Origin: Margaritifera margaritifera
Lineage: Eukaryota; Mollusca; Bivalvia; Unionida; Margaritiferidae
Assembly (NCBI GenBank): GCA_029931535.1
Contig: JAQPZY010001695.1
Coordinates: forward strand, 4,158,501 to 4,222,500
Length of the DNA stretch: 64,000 bases
Direction: 5' to 3'
Shown one piece after another: positions 34,263 to 45,095 of the stretch. The first letter of the stretch is position 1. Each line of letters opens with the position of its first letter. Under the pieces are notes generated by a model. It saw nothing but the letters and a program-made list of their open reading frames with translations. It had not been told where the DNA came from and did no database searches. The position numbers and the translations under genes were made by a program.

Positions 34263-34371
34263 TGTTCATTCTGGAGAATACTTATTAGATTACATGTAAA
34301 TCACTTTCTATTCTAGAATGAGTGGTATAAGGGAGATAACCCAGTGTACTACGTACAATATACACCTTAGT

Positions 34372-34745
34372 CCGATAAATCATCCCGCAAACCTGTACTG
34401 ATACTGATTGACGGTTTGGGGGATAATCTCGCCGATTCTTTCAAAAATGTGAAATTTCATGCAGACACTTTTGTTCGCAAACATCGGTGTACATTTTAGA
34501 GATTTTTACCGGTATTTCTCGCGGCTATTGAGTTACGGTCGGCTGAAGGGTCCTTTCGGCAATATGTACAGAATATTTCCGGATCAAATCCTATGTTTGA
34601 CAAGTTGTAAATACACGTGGAATAACACAACCCTACATACAATGGCCATTTCGAATTTCGTGGCTATGTTGGACGACAACTTGGAATAGGCCTTGTCATA
34701 TAATGCCGAGTTGTTGCGCTCTTTCTCGAGAAATTGCAAGACCAT
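34372..34745 (+). repeat. Repeat B, copy 1 (inverted relative to 39600-39945)
   Basis: Phrases CCTGTACTGATACTGATTGA, AATATGTACAGAATATTTCC and TGGCCATTTCGAATTTCGTG recur as reverse complements at 39600-39945 with about 90% identity by eye. It directly follows repeat A copy 1. Confidence 0.85.
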
Positions 34746-35479
34746 GCGAAGCGATATAAATACCGGACCGCCGGGTTAGTTCGTTAGTACGCCGACGACG
34801 GAGAAAGTAAAGAAGGAGACTTTTTTTTTTTCAACATTTTGCAGTGACAAATATATTGACAATTAAACCACAACTAAATCTGTTACTCGGAAATATTGTG
34901 TGAACAGTGTATTTAATATACTTGATGGTAAACGTGAAAAGGTTTGATTCTTATGTGCCAATTTGCAGGCGAAGCTGCAGAAATTAAAGCACATGTTAAC
35001 ATGATTTTTTGGGGGTCTTTTTTCATTAGTTTTACGTGAATTGAAAAAATAGGTTGTAAAATTGGATCTTGAAAAATAATTTATAAGATGTAGAATTTAT
35101 ATTTTTATACACGACAATTGTCATGATATTGATGTCATTATTGTTAAAAGCATATGCAATATAATACATTAATAATTTAATGTAATGAAAAATAGCACCA
35201 ATAAACTGGTAAGATGAATAATGAAGATAATGTCTTCTATTCCTACTCTATATGAACATGATATGAATGTTGATATTTGCATCTCGAATCCCTATCAATG
35301 CCTTGCTAAGTAAGACAATAATGATCAAAACTTTTGAAACTTTTCTATTAGTTAAATTTTGAAATAAATTTGTTTCAAATTCATTTTATTTAGACAAATA
35401 AATACTACGAATGTTTTGCATATCATTTGGGTTACTATTAGAAGCATGAAAGTAGTTATGGGGCATGATATGGGATAGA
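34746..35479. other. Non-coding stretch with TATA-like motif
   Basis: GCGATATAAATACCGG near 34752 resembles a TATA box, followed about 35 bases later by AGTTCGTTAGTACGCCGACG and a T12 run. It could be the promoter of a repeat-borne transcript starting at the end of repeat B. No gene recognised downstream. Confidence 0.3.
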
Positions 35480-35860
35480 GTGCGCGCGATGGTGATCTAA
35501 GGGAATTAACATTAAATATGACCCTATGGGAATCGTTGGGAATTTAACATTAAGTATGACCCTATGGGGATCAATTGAAATTTAACATTAATTATGACCT
35601 AATGGTAATCTATGGAAATTTTACATTAAATATGACCCTATGCCCTATGGGTTATATGGAAGATGTAACGTTAAAAGCGTCTAAAGGTAAATAAATGACA
35701 TGATCGTATAGACCTTATTTGGATTTAACATGGTGGAACTCCATGAGTCAACACCTACCTTGACTGACCAAGACTTATCCTAACAAGTAAACACCTACAC
35801 CGACACAAAACTACAAAAATATATGTAGGAGGGTGGGGGAGGTAAAGTAGGAGGTACAAT
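35480..35860. repeat. Fragment related to the 27-30 kb fold-back arms
   Basis: Four diverged copies of an about 55-bp unit with AATTTAACATTAA and TATGACCCTATGGG, followed by CAACACCTACCTTGACTGACC. Both phrase types are found in the same order in the outer and inner arm of the 27236-29745 element. Probably a second, eroded member of that family. Confidence 0.6.
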
Positions 35861-36886
35861 CATGAAGAGTATCACTTATTGACCATATACACCCACCTTC
35901 ACTATACAACACTTACCCTTTACAAACCAAATAGAGGAAAGAAGGTATGGATAGCTAATGCTCACTCACACATTTGTGGACTATCCAACATATCCTGTCA
36001 CAACAATACCATCACACATAAGTAGTATATAACCCTATATTTACTGAGTCAATATGACATACCAAGAAACAGACTTATTTATTTTTTCACAAACCAATAC
36101 CCTCCCCCTCCAGATGAAACAGGATACATTAATAACAATCATAAACCCAAGTTTACTGTCAAATCTTGTTCCCAAACCCAACACCTTACCACGTATTAAC
36201 TGAACCAATACGACATATCCACAGACAGACATATTTTCATTTTAAAAAAATAACACCGTGCAGGGCTTTAAAAATCCACTTGCCCGACGCTCTGGACAAG
36301 CTCAAATTCGTCTCGGGCAAGTTCAAGTTTGCAAAGGACTTGCCCACGGGCAAGTTCAAAAATTTAAAAGAGAGGCGGAATGAGCGAGAAAGAGAGATTT
36401 CGTGTTCAGTTCGTAATGCTTTATGTTCTGCAAGTTTTATACTCAGCGATCTTGCCACAGTACATATATCAGCATCTGTATTTAGCGTTGATATGTACCC
36501 CATTCTTCTATTACACAACTTTCCACAGTTTCTTTCAACTTTCGATCCTTTATTTCACACTATATACTGTCAAAGTCTGTATTTTCCATTTTGAAGTCAA
36601 TGTCAAGGTCAGTCTCGGATAATCTCGCGCAAAATGATCAAGTTAATTGTTTTAAACATATTTTATTGTCGTTTTATTAAACATTATGGGATTGGACACG
36701 AGTTGTCTAACTCTTCTACGTCATTTCCCGCAACATACAAAAATGATCCAAAGATGACACTCATTTTATAAAAATTCAAGTACATCCGAAAAATAATTTT
36801 TTAAAATTTCTTATATTAAAGGACATTAAACATTTCAAAGGAAATGAGAATAAACATATAGGCATGTAAATAATTACATAAGCAAT

Positions 36887-36892
<6 letters not shown>
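35861..36892. other. Non-coding stretch with hAT-like end fragment
   Basis: No gene. At 36259-36370 CAGGGCTTTAAAAATCCACT and TTGCCCGACGCTCTGGACAAG resemble the left ends at 50812 and 51768 (CAGGGCTGAGCAAATCCC..GCCCGACGTCC), so this may be a distant family member without a recognisable right end. Confidence 0.4.

Positions 36893-36960
<68 letters not shown>
36893..36960. repeat. (GA)n microsatellite
   Basis: About 34 GA units. Confidence 0.98.
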
Positions 36961-36964
<4 letters not shown>

Positions 36965-37023
36965 ACTGGTTAAAGTAACTTTTGTCCATTTCGTTTATTT
37001 ACAAATTTGTTGCATAGAATATA

Positions 37024-38850
37024 ATTGTAAGTATTAAAAACGTCCAGTTTCAGGATATATTTCTGAACATTTAGGAGTATGACAGAATTTGTTTATTTTC
37101 GTATTTCGACTTTCAATACTAAATCGAGAGTTACACAATGTGTGTGTTAAAATATAGAGCGAAAGATCTTTGGGTATTAAATAAGGGGCGATAGAAAAAT
37201 AGTGCTTAGCGTCTTCATTGTCATAACCACATGCACACATGGGAGAGTTAACTAAATTCACTCCGTAAAGATCGGATTTGAGGGTACTACACGAGTGTTT
37301 AAGTTTACTATGTAGGATTTTAAGGTGACGTTTGCCAATATCACAGTACGGTGGTGGCCCGTAAGTTGAATTAGACAATTAGACAAGTATTTTTCAAAGA
37401 TAGAAAGATTAGGACTTTTGGGACATCTTCACGGAGAGAGTCCCAAACACCAGTTGTACATTCGAGAAAGGAAAAAAAAAATTAAAAATTAAAAAAAAAA
37501 CCAAATAATAATAGAAAGAAGAAAGAAAAAAAATGAAATTGAACTCTTGTAGAGATGGGTGTGGTGCTTTGAGAGTTACGTAGACGATAATGAGATGCCT
37601 CATATCTCCTTTGTGGAAGATGGTCGCTTAAATAGTTAGGTACTTGAGTATTTATTATCAAATACATTATGCATAATCGCTTCTTTTTCCTTCCTTGTGC
37701 AAGAGTTTCCCAACCAGACTCTCTAGAGCAATAAATGGGTGCAGCTTCCAAATTAATTTTTTCTCTTATCTGTCCGAATCTTCAATAGAGCAATATTCTA
37801 AAATTAGACGTATGAATAGTATATATAGTTTGGCCAAAGCTGTTCTGCGAAAAGAGTTTTTTTTTGTCGCGCACAACATAGATATTTAGATGCGTTCTGA
37901 ACAACCATACTAATATGATCAGTCCATTTAGCATCAGAGGATAACGTTAGTTCTAAGTGTCTATAACTTTTAACAGGAAACAAATGCATATTATCAAAAG
38001 AGAACTTCGGATAGGAAAAGTCAGTATGCCTGTATGCGAATTATAAAATGTCTGTTTTCTAAGTGTCAAAAGTAACAAGCATTGTCGTTTGCCCATGCAT
38101 TAAGTCTTTCAAGATCATTGTCTATAATCCTTGATACTTGTAAAGGGTTTGTAGAAGAAGTCGCAAGAAAATTATCATCAGCAAATAGCCTCTCAAGCGA
38201 GTTCAAGTCGTCTACTATATCGTTGACATAAAAAAAGTAATAGTAAAGGCCCTAGCACGGAACCTTGGGGAACCCCAGAAGTTACTTGATATTTTGTTGA
38301 ATCTGAAATTCGATAGAAAACTCTCTGGTAGCAGTTTGATAAGTAGCTTTCTTGCCATGATAGAAATTTATCGGCAATTCCATATTTTTTAAACTTAAAA
38401 ACAAACATTTAATCCATACTCTGTCAAAAGCTTTACTGACATCAAGGAAACATTAAACACGTGATTTCATTCGAATCAAAAGAAGAACATATTTTGTGAT
38501 AATGTTCACGCAGTTGATGAGTTGTTGAACGGACTGGAAGAAATCCAGATTGATATTTATAAATCAAATCATTATTAAGCAAAATATTATATACGTGTCT
38601 TATAATTCTTTCAAAAACCTCGGACACACAGCTCATTAGAGAAATTGGTCTATTATTAGACGATAGCGTTTTGTCTCCTTTCTTATAAATCGGCATGACA
38701 TGAACTAGCTTTCACTGTGCGGGGAACATCAGGGCTTCAACTGATTTATTGATATTTGCAAGAGCACAGAAATTTCTGCAACTATATTTTTTTAACAATT
38801 TATGAATAATTTCCATGGGTTCAGCGGCTTCGTTTAGGTCAAGACTAGTT
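37024..38850 (-). mobile_element. LINE fragment with reverse transcriptase (CR1/jockey-like group)
   Basis: Read on -: RT motif region PIYKKGDKTLSSNNRPISLM at 38696-38637 and FLPVRSTTHQL near 38540. The palm motif GVPQGSVLGP is at 38276-38250 and a catalytic FADD box at about 38185-38174. The thumb HLELTLSSDAKWTDHI is near 37930, INLEAAPIYCSRESGWETLA near 37740, and a C-terminal zinc-knuckle-like MCACGYDNEDAKHYF near 37230. Frameshifts and stops separate these pieces. The endonuclease is missing, so it is a 5'-truncated dead copy. Same broad group as the fragment at 9940-10977 but not a close copy. It would reverse-transcribe its own RNA at the insertion site. Confidence 0.8.
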
Positions 38851-39105
38851 ATTACATTTATTATTTATTGTTTATGTATAATGATCTCAGAAATAAGAGT
38901 TTTAATTTCTAACTTCGAAATGCGGTAACTGTTTAGCATTATTATTTTTTGGACAATTATGTTTTGAAATACGGCTTCATTGGGCGATAGCAACAGTCTC
39001 TTTGGACCTTTAATACCTTCCTAACATTTTCTATTTTTTATTTTTTAAATACAAAAATTGCCAAAAACCACATGCATAAATCATGCAATAACTCAGAATG
39101 GGCTT

Positions 39106-39360
39106 CATAACTGTGATATATGGATCCACGTGTCAATAATAACAGTCCCTATACGCCTTTCATACCTTCATAACTGTGATATATGGATCCACGTGTCAAT
39201 AATAACAGTCCCTATACGCCTTTCATACCTTCATAACTGTGATATATGGATCCACGTGTCAATAATAACAGTCCCTATACGCCTTTCATACCTTCATAAC
39301 TGTGATATATGGATCCACGTGTCAATAATAACAGTCCCTATACGCCTTTCATACCTTCAT
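39106..39360 (+). repeat. 63-bp minisatellite, four near-identical copies
   Basis: The unit begins CATAACTGTGATATATGGAT and contains CAGTCCCTATACGCC. Copies at 39106, 39169, 39232 and 39295 look identical. Because 63 is divisible by three, the frame encodes a perfect 21-residue repeat, which is an artefact of the array. Identity this high suggests recent expansion or a maintained array. Confidence 0.95.
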
Positions 39361-39589
39361 AATATATTTGTTAGTCCCATATGATTCAAAGTAATTAATC
39401 CAGCTTCAGAAATAAAAAAAAGAAACAAAGAAACACACACACAAACTATTTCTTGAAAATATTCTTTTCAAGCCTACATTCCCAAAAGTAGCATGCTGAC
39501 ATCATGCAACATTTTAAAACAGGCTAAGGATGTTGACATCAAAACGCACTGAAAAACTCACCATGCAATTTCTCGAGAAAGATACCAAT

Positions 39590-39960
39590 AATTTGGAATT
39601 CCATGTTGTTGAGCGCAATTTCTCAAGAAAAGGCTTATTCCAAATTGTCGCCCAACATAGGCACGAAATTCGAAATGGCCACAGTATGTAGGGTTGTGTT
39701 ACTCTACGTGCATTTACAACTTGTCAAAAATAGGACTTGATCCGGAAATATTCTGTACATATTGCCGAAAGGACCCTTCAGCCACCGTAACTCAAGAGCC
39801 GCGAGAAATACCGGTGTCTAAAATGTACACCGATGTGTGCGGACAAAAGTGTCTGAATCAAATTTCACATTTGAAAGAATCGGCGAGACTATCCCCCAAA
39901 CCGTCAATCAGTATCAGTACAGGTTTGGGGGATGATTTATCGAACTACATAAACCTATGC
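39590..39960 (-). repeat. Repeat B, copy 2
   Basis: Inverse of 34372-34745. An internal 30-base palindrome-like phrase, CCCCCAAACCGTCAATC followed by GTACAGGTTTGGGGG, marks the outer end in both copies. Confidence 0.85.
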
Positions 39961-40142
39961 ACTTGTGGTCCTGTTACATCTAAACATCGGGTTATTCAGA
40001 CCCAGTTTCCAGTGAATAAACAGCATGTTAAAGGCGTGTAGGCATTTTTCATCCACCCTCCCCATAACAGTAGAAGTTACATTTTTTTGTCTATACTTCT
40101 GTGAAACTTTGTTTGCTGCTTGTTTCTGTTTACTACTTTCAG

Positions 40143-40309
40143 CCACTTATCATACAAGGCTGTGGAGAAGATTAAAGTTTTGAACTGCAGAATGAGACGG
40201 TGCATTCTGAGCTTAAGGGGAAATTTCACGTCAGATGATCCCTGTAAGCTAGTGGTGTATATACATGAACATATGTTTCCAGACATTTTGCGCGTTTGGA
40301 AAAAAAATG
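40143..40309 (+). CDS. Putative internal exon, unknown protein
   Basis: A good acceptor (TTTCTGTTTACTACTTTCAG) ends at 40142 and a donor ATG|GTAATAC follows 40309. The enclosed frame reads HLSYKAVEKIKVLNCRMRRC then ILSLRGNFTSDDPCK and VYIHEHMFPDILRVWKK with no stop. The composition looks like a real globular protein. I do not recognise the family; no neighbouring exon was found, so it may be a stray exon of a gene or part of an unknown transposon located between repeats B and A. Confidence 0.4.
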
Positions 40310-40336
40310 GTAATACGACTTGAATAAGTTGATGGT

Positions 40337-40755
40337 AGTGGAATACAGTTGGAAGCATTTAGATTTTAACTTAAAGGTTAATATTGAAGACAATGGGATA
40401 CAGTTGGAAGCATTTAGATTTTAACTTAAAGGTTATTATTGAAGGCAATGGAATACAGTTGGAAGCATTTAGATTTTAACTTAAAGGTTAATATTGAAGG
40501 CAATGGAATACAGTTGGAAGCATTTAGATTTTAACTTAAAGGTTATTATTGAAGGCAATGGGATACAGTTGGAAGCATTTAGATTTTAACTTAAAGGTTA
40601 TTATTGAAGGCAATGGAATACAGTTGGAAGTATTTAGATTTTAACTTAAAGGTTATTATTGAAGGCAATGGAATACAGTTGGAAGCATTTAGATTTTAAC
40701 TTAAAGGTTATTATTGAAGGCAATGGGATACAGTTGGAAGCATTTAGATTTTAAA
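40337..40755 (+). repeat. 55-bp minisatellite, about 7.6 copies
   Basis: Unit starts at 40345 and recurs every 55 bases to 40730 (ACAGTTGGAAGCATTTAGAT, then TTTTAACTTAAAGGTTA). Copies differ at one or two positions (GGATAC/GAATAC, TTATTATT/TTAATATT), and these variants interleave, suggesting turnover by unequal exchange. Confidence 0.95.
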
Positions 40756-40919
40756 TGTTGTTATTGCTCCATATTAATTACTCGTTGGACTTCACAGTCA
40801 AAACAGCTAGCGGCGTAAACATACATCGGTTTAATTCCAAACTTCCTGTTTTTACGCATGTTAATAAGTAATTTGTCACAGCTCGAGGGACGCGGAAGAG
40901 TTTAAAAACACCGGATTGT

Positions 40920-42310
40920 TGGGATCCAAGGAGATGACTATGGATCATGGAACTCTAATGCCCGCATACAACCCTACTTAGTGTACATTAAGAGGGAAGC
41001 TGTGATATGGAAAAGGGATCTGCTCTTGTCTCAGATGGTTCCTGTCTACATCTTTAACCTGAGGGGGATTTGTTTTTCTACGAGAGTAAACAATTAGACA
41101 GGTGGTTCAGCGGCCATGGCTAATCAAATTGCAGAACCTAATATATGATCCTGTCCGACCTGTGGGGACTAGGGGGGTCGCACCGTTAGTACCAAAGAGA
41201 CACTGGCATGCCCGGTTATCTTAGTGCAGGCTGTCAGTTCGTCTCTCGAGATGTACCGTATTAAACTGAGGGATTCCTCGAGCTGTGGTCAGTGTATCTC
41301 ACTACAGTAAAAGGTATATTATCCGACCCACTGAGGAACATATATTTCATCCGGATAATAGGTTGTCCGGATGATCGAATTTAGGTGAAAAAGTAGAACT
41401 ATCGGGATTAAATGGGTCCGATAATCGGACGTTTGACTATATATGTATCAGTAACTAAGCAAATATTAACATTTTATAAACATCTAAATTGTTTAAGAGC
41501 AGAACCAATTATACAAAATACTAGTATTGAGATACTTCAATTGTACTCGGATTTATCAATGATGGAATAATAACATTGGCGGGATGAACGGTTATTGTAT
41601 GTGTGGTCTTGTCAATACAAGTTTAAGTCGGATTTGATCAAGGTAAACTCGGCTGACATGGATTCTTTTCACGCATGAACCTTTAGGTGATTAACTTTTA
41701 TCACCAGTTAAGCCACCACTGATCGCTGATTGACAGTTAATTACGTAGGTTTGGACTACAAAGTTTCTTTCATCGGACCGTTATGAGACTTTACTCAGGC
41801 TTGATTAGATTGGAAGTTTTGTATGACAAATTTCAATCGTCATAGTGGCATTCATGTAGCGATAATCGGGTGTACGAATAAACTTTGTCTCTTTTTTATA
41901 TCTCACTTTCTTCCCCTGCTGTTTACAATTAGTTTTACTTTAGAAAGACAATCTATTTATTCATAATATAATTTTAACTGTGTTAGATTATATTCGATTG
42001 TATTTGTTTCTGATTTCTGTTACTCTGTATGTTGGCGATGTGATCGGCAAATTTAGTTCAATTTTTAGAGGCATGTACACTGGAATAAGTTAAAATTTCG
42101 CGGAACACGATAGTAGTCCGTATGAGCAAATAATCCGGACAATAGGCGTCCGGATAATCGACGTTTTGCTGTACTTGCGTTTGTGCTGTTATTTCAAAAT
42201 GAATACTAGTAATACGGTTGCAGTAGGTCTGCTATTAACAATTCCATGACTGGCCGCATTGTTGTACTGAATCTCACTAATCGCCAATCTCGACAAGAAT
42301 TAATATAAAA
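40920..42310 (+). repeat. Repeat A, copy 2, interrupted by a Tigger-like element
   Basis: Homologous to 33800-34262 from about 40920 to 41304 and again from 42172 to about 42310. The interruption is exactly the 867-bp segment 41305-42171. Confidence 0.8.
41305..42171 (+). mobile_element. Non-autonomous pogo/Tigger-like DNA transposon
   Basis: Starts CAGTAAAAGG...ATTATCCG and ends CGGATAATCGACGTTTTGCTG, inverted ends of the CAGTAAAAC..ATTATCCG type known for Tigger-family elements. It is flanked by TA on both sides (41303-41304 and 42172-42173). The related repeat A copy at 34139-34140 has a single TA at this position. Additional ATCCGGA/TCCGGAT motifs lie subterminally on both sides. No transposase frame is present in the 867 bp, so it needed a helper. 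Confidence 0.85.
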
Positions 42311-42339
42311 TTGGCTCACTTGACAAAACACATGAAATA

Positions 42340-43670
42340 AACGAGGGACATTTGAAAAGTTCTGAGTATTTTATTATAACCTTTTGTTGTTTGAACCTGT
42401 AAATAAAAATTTAATGCCGATTGATGGACAAAAGAACATTCTATAAAAATGATCTGCAGCTGCACGTTCAGCACGCCGGACACCAGCAGATATATGCGTG
42501 TAACGTAACATAGGTAACTGACAGTAACGTGAAAATGTCTGAGAAGGAGAACAATTCTGTTACTGAGCAAAGAACATACTGTAAATCAGGTCGCTCTTAG
42601 GGTACTCTCTGACTGATATCAAGGCTGACTTGGATAAAGTTTACAGATGTAATTCTCTGTCATATCCAACAATTCTGAGGTGGTTTCATCGTTTTAAAGA
42701 TGCTCGCGAAACCATGGAAGATGACCCACGTTCTAGAAGCCCGTTGTCTGCGATAGGTGAGCAGGATGTGGCTGCTGTGAAGGAGGCAATTGATGAAGAT
42801 CCTCGATACACAGTGGAAGATGTCTCTATTATCGCGGCTGTTTTTAATATACTGAAAAATCATCTGAAGCTCAGAAAGCATTGTGTAAGATGGTTCCCGC
42901 ATTTGTTGATGACTGATCAAAAACAGGCTGCTGTTGAAATCGGCAAACATCTACTCGCCAACTATGAACATAGTCATCAGAGATATTTGAATGAGATTGT
43001 CACGGAAGATGAAATCTATATTTACGTTTCTGAAGCCGTCTCAAGAGAAAATAATAAAGTTTGGATCGGAGAAAACGAGCAGAAACAACACATCGCTCGA
43101 CGTAGTCGAACTGTCAAGATAGTTTTATCCGCATTTTTTTTTTCGATGCAAAAGGCCCGGTCGTCCAGGTACCTGTGTCTGATTCTGCTAGTGTCACCGG
43201 ACATTTGTATGCCCCCAAAGTACTGCCAAAACTTGTGAAACACCATCGAACCGCCTGTCCGCGCACCGGTATCCGAGATATCCATCTACTCCATGACAAC
43301 GCACCGGTACATAAATCCTCTGTTGTAACACACTTCCTGAAGGAGCACAGCATCCAAACTTTGCCAAATCCTCCATACAGCCCTGATTTAGCTCCAACTG
43401 ATTTTTGGCTGAATTCCGTTGTCAAACATTTGCTGAGAGGCAGACAATTTTAAAGTCGCCATGCGGTTGGAAGTGCAGTTTTGCAGTGTAGGAACAACAT
43501 ACCAAAAAAGTAAATACAAAATAACATTTGATAATTAGATAATCAGACAAAGAAAGTGTGTAGGGGTGCATGGGGAATACTTTGAGGGAATGCTCTGATG
43601 TACTGTTCACTAATAAAGAACTTTGTTGTACAGCGCACTAATATTCAGAACTTTTTAAATACCTCTTGTA
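42340..43670 (+). mobile_element. mariner transposon (about 1331 bp)
   Basis: The left end AACGAGGGACATTTGAAAAG and the right end, read inward as TACAAGAGGTATTTAAAAAG, form imperfect terminal inverted repeats of about 30 bases sharing AAAAGTTCTGA. TA occurs at 42338-42339 and 43671-43672 as target duplication. Size and ends fit mariner. It landed just beyond the end of repeat A copy 2. Confidence 0.9.
42535..43453 (+). pseudogene. mariner transposase, frameshifted
   Basis: ATG at 42535 (MSEKENNSVTEQRTYC) is followed by a frame change near 42597-42607 into the helix-turn-helix region (LDKVYRCNSLSYPTILRWFH). Then come the catalytic first Asp context IVTEDEIYIYVSE near 43000 and the WIGENEQKQ region. 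A second shift coincides with a ten-T run at 43134-43143, after which DIHLLHDNAPVHKS and PPYSPDLAPTDFW carry the second and third catalytic aspartates with 34 residues between them, the DD34D spacing of mariner. The usual TEDETWI-type Trp is replaced by Tyr. Two frameshifts mean it is inactive; otherwise the coding sequence is well kept. Confidence 0.85.
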
Positions 43671-43679
43671 TAAATGTAA

Positions 43680-43860
43680 ATATAAATGTAATTCAAGGGA
43701 GTCTCTCCCTCTTCCAGTCACACACATACACGCATGAACACACAGAGAAAATTGACGCGATTTCATTTCCTGTAACAACACGAATAATCACAATATATAA
43801 CAAATGAAATTGAAAACTCTATGAACTATGCGGATCCAAATATTCACTTCAAACTGTTTT

Positions 43861-43894
<34 letters not shown>

Positions 43895-45095
43895 TTAATA
43901 ATAAGGTAAAGGTTTTGTGAAACAAAAAACAAAAAAACAAAAAAAAAAACAAAAAAAATCATGTGTATATAGGAATCCTAGGTAGTGCAAATTGGGACAT
44001 AGCGTGAAATGCCGTTCCTCATTCTTGCATTACTGCTTCATCATCCTAGCTCAGATAAACTTGTAATGCTAATTAATATTGACGAGCTAAGTCTATATAG
44101 ACAGCATGACAGTATATTTTATTATAGCGATGACTTTAATTCCACATAACATAAACAATCTCGGAGGTGGGGGTAATTTAAATTTTTCTAAAAGGGTCTG
44201 CCGCTCAAACAGGTACCCAATCAGTACTATAGTCATTTTAAATTCCTAGTCCTACACTAGTCATTTGCAACTTGTAGATAACAGTACTAAACGAACCTGA
44301 CTGACCATAAAGCGTCGATTCTTATGCAAACAAATCCACGTCAAGGCACTGAAGAAATTAGCGGTGATATGTTCAATCACGTGCACTGTAATGATGAGTA
44401 TAGAAATTGGCTGTAGGTCTTGACATTATTTCCGAAAAATGAAACTCTTTTCTTAAAACGGCTGATTTAACTCGGGTGGTCAAACTGTAATCAGTTTTAC
44501 AGTCAAACCGTAAAGAATGAATTATCACAGAAAGTAAGGATCGAAATATAAATCTTTCAGGCATTCCGTGTAACTATTACCAGCAGCAGTATCGTTGTTT
44601 ATATAAGAATACAAGTGAGAAATCGATTACGAACCCTTTCGGAGGGCCCTGATTCCGCCAATTTTCGGTTGCTAATGCGTAGAAATATCATTGCCAGTGC
44701 GTTATGATTGACGAGTGTGACTTGTATAAACATGTCCAGGTATTTAATATTGACATAGCGTTTAACTCACATTAGGGTGACACATTCATTTATACAAACG
44801 ATTGGATATGGACTAAAACAAACATATATGCGTCTATCTGTCTTTACACCCAATTGGTATGGCCAGAATTAATGTTTTATTTGAATGAGACATGTATTTA
44901 TACATCTCTGCTTAAAAACTATCGATATGACGAGTACTACATAATTTAAGTCCATCGATTGGTACAGGCTTGGAGCTACATATTTAACATTCCTATGATA
45001 AGGTGACTGAAACACACTATTAAGGTTGGTGTAAAGCTTTCTTGTATAAGCTTTAAAACTACACGTCAACAGCGTCAAGTTCCTGATCAGACAAC
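43680..45095. other. Non-coding stretch upstream of PLCXD-like gene
   Basis: Contains a (GT)n microsatellite of about 14 units (43865-43892) and A-rich runs to 43960. No clear TATA box is visible before the start codon at 45096. No other gene recognised. Confidence 0.5.

Noticed and set aside
40860..41300. tRNA-like or rRNA-like sequence in repeat A
   Set aside because: GC-richer and partly structured, but no cloverleaf, A/B boxes or rRNA core sequence could be matched.
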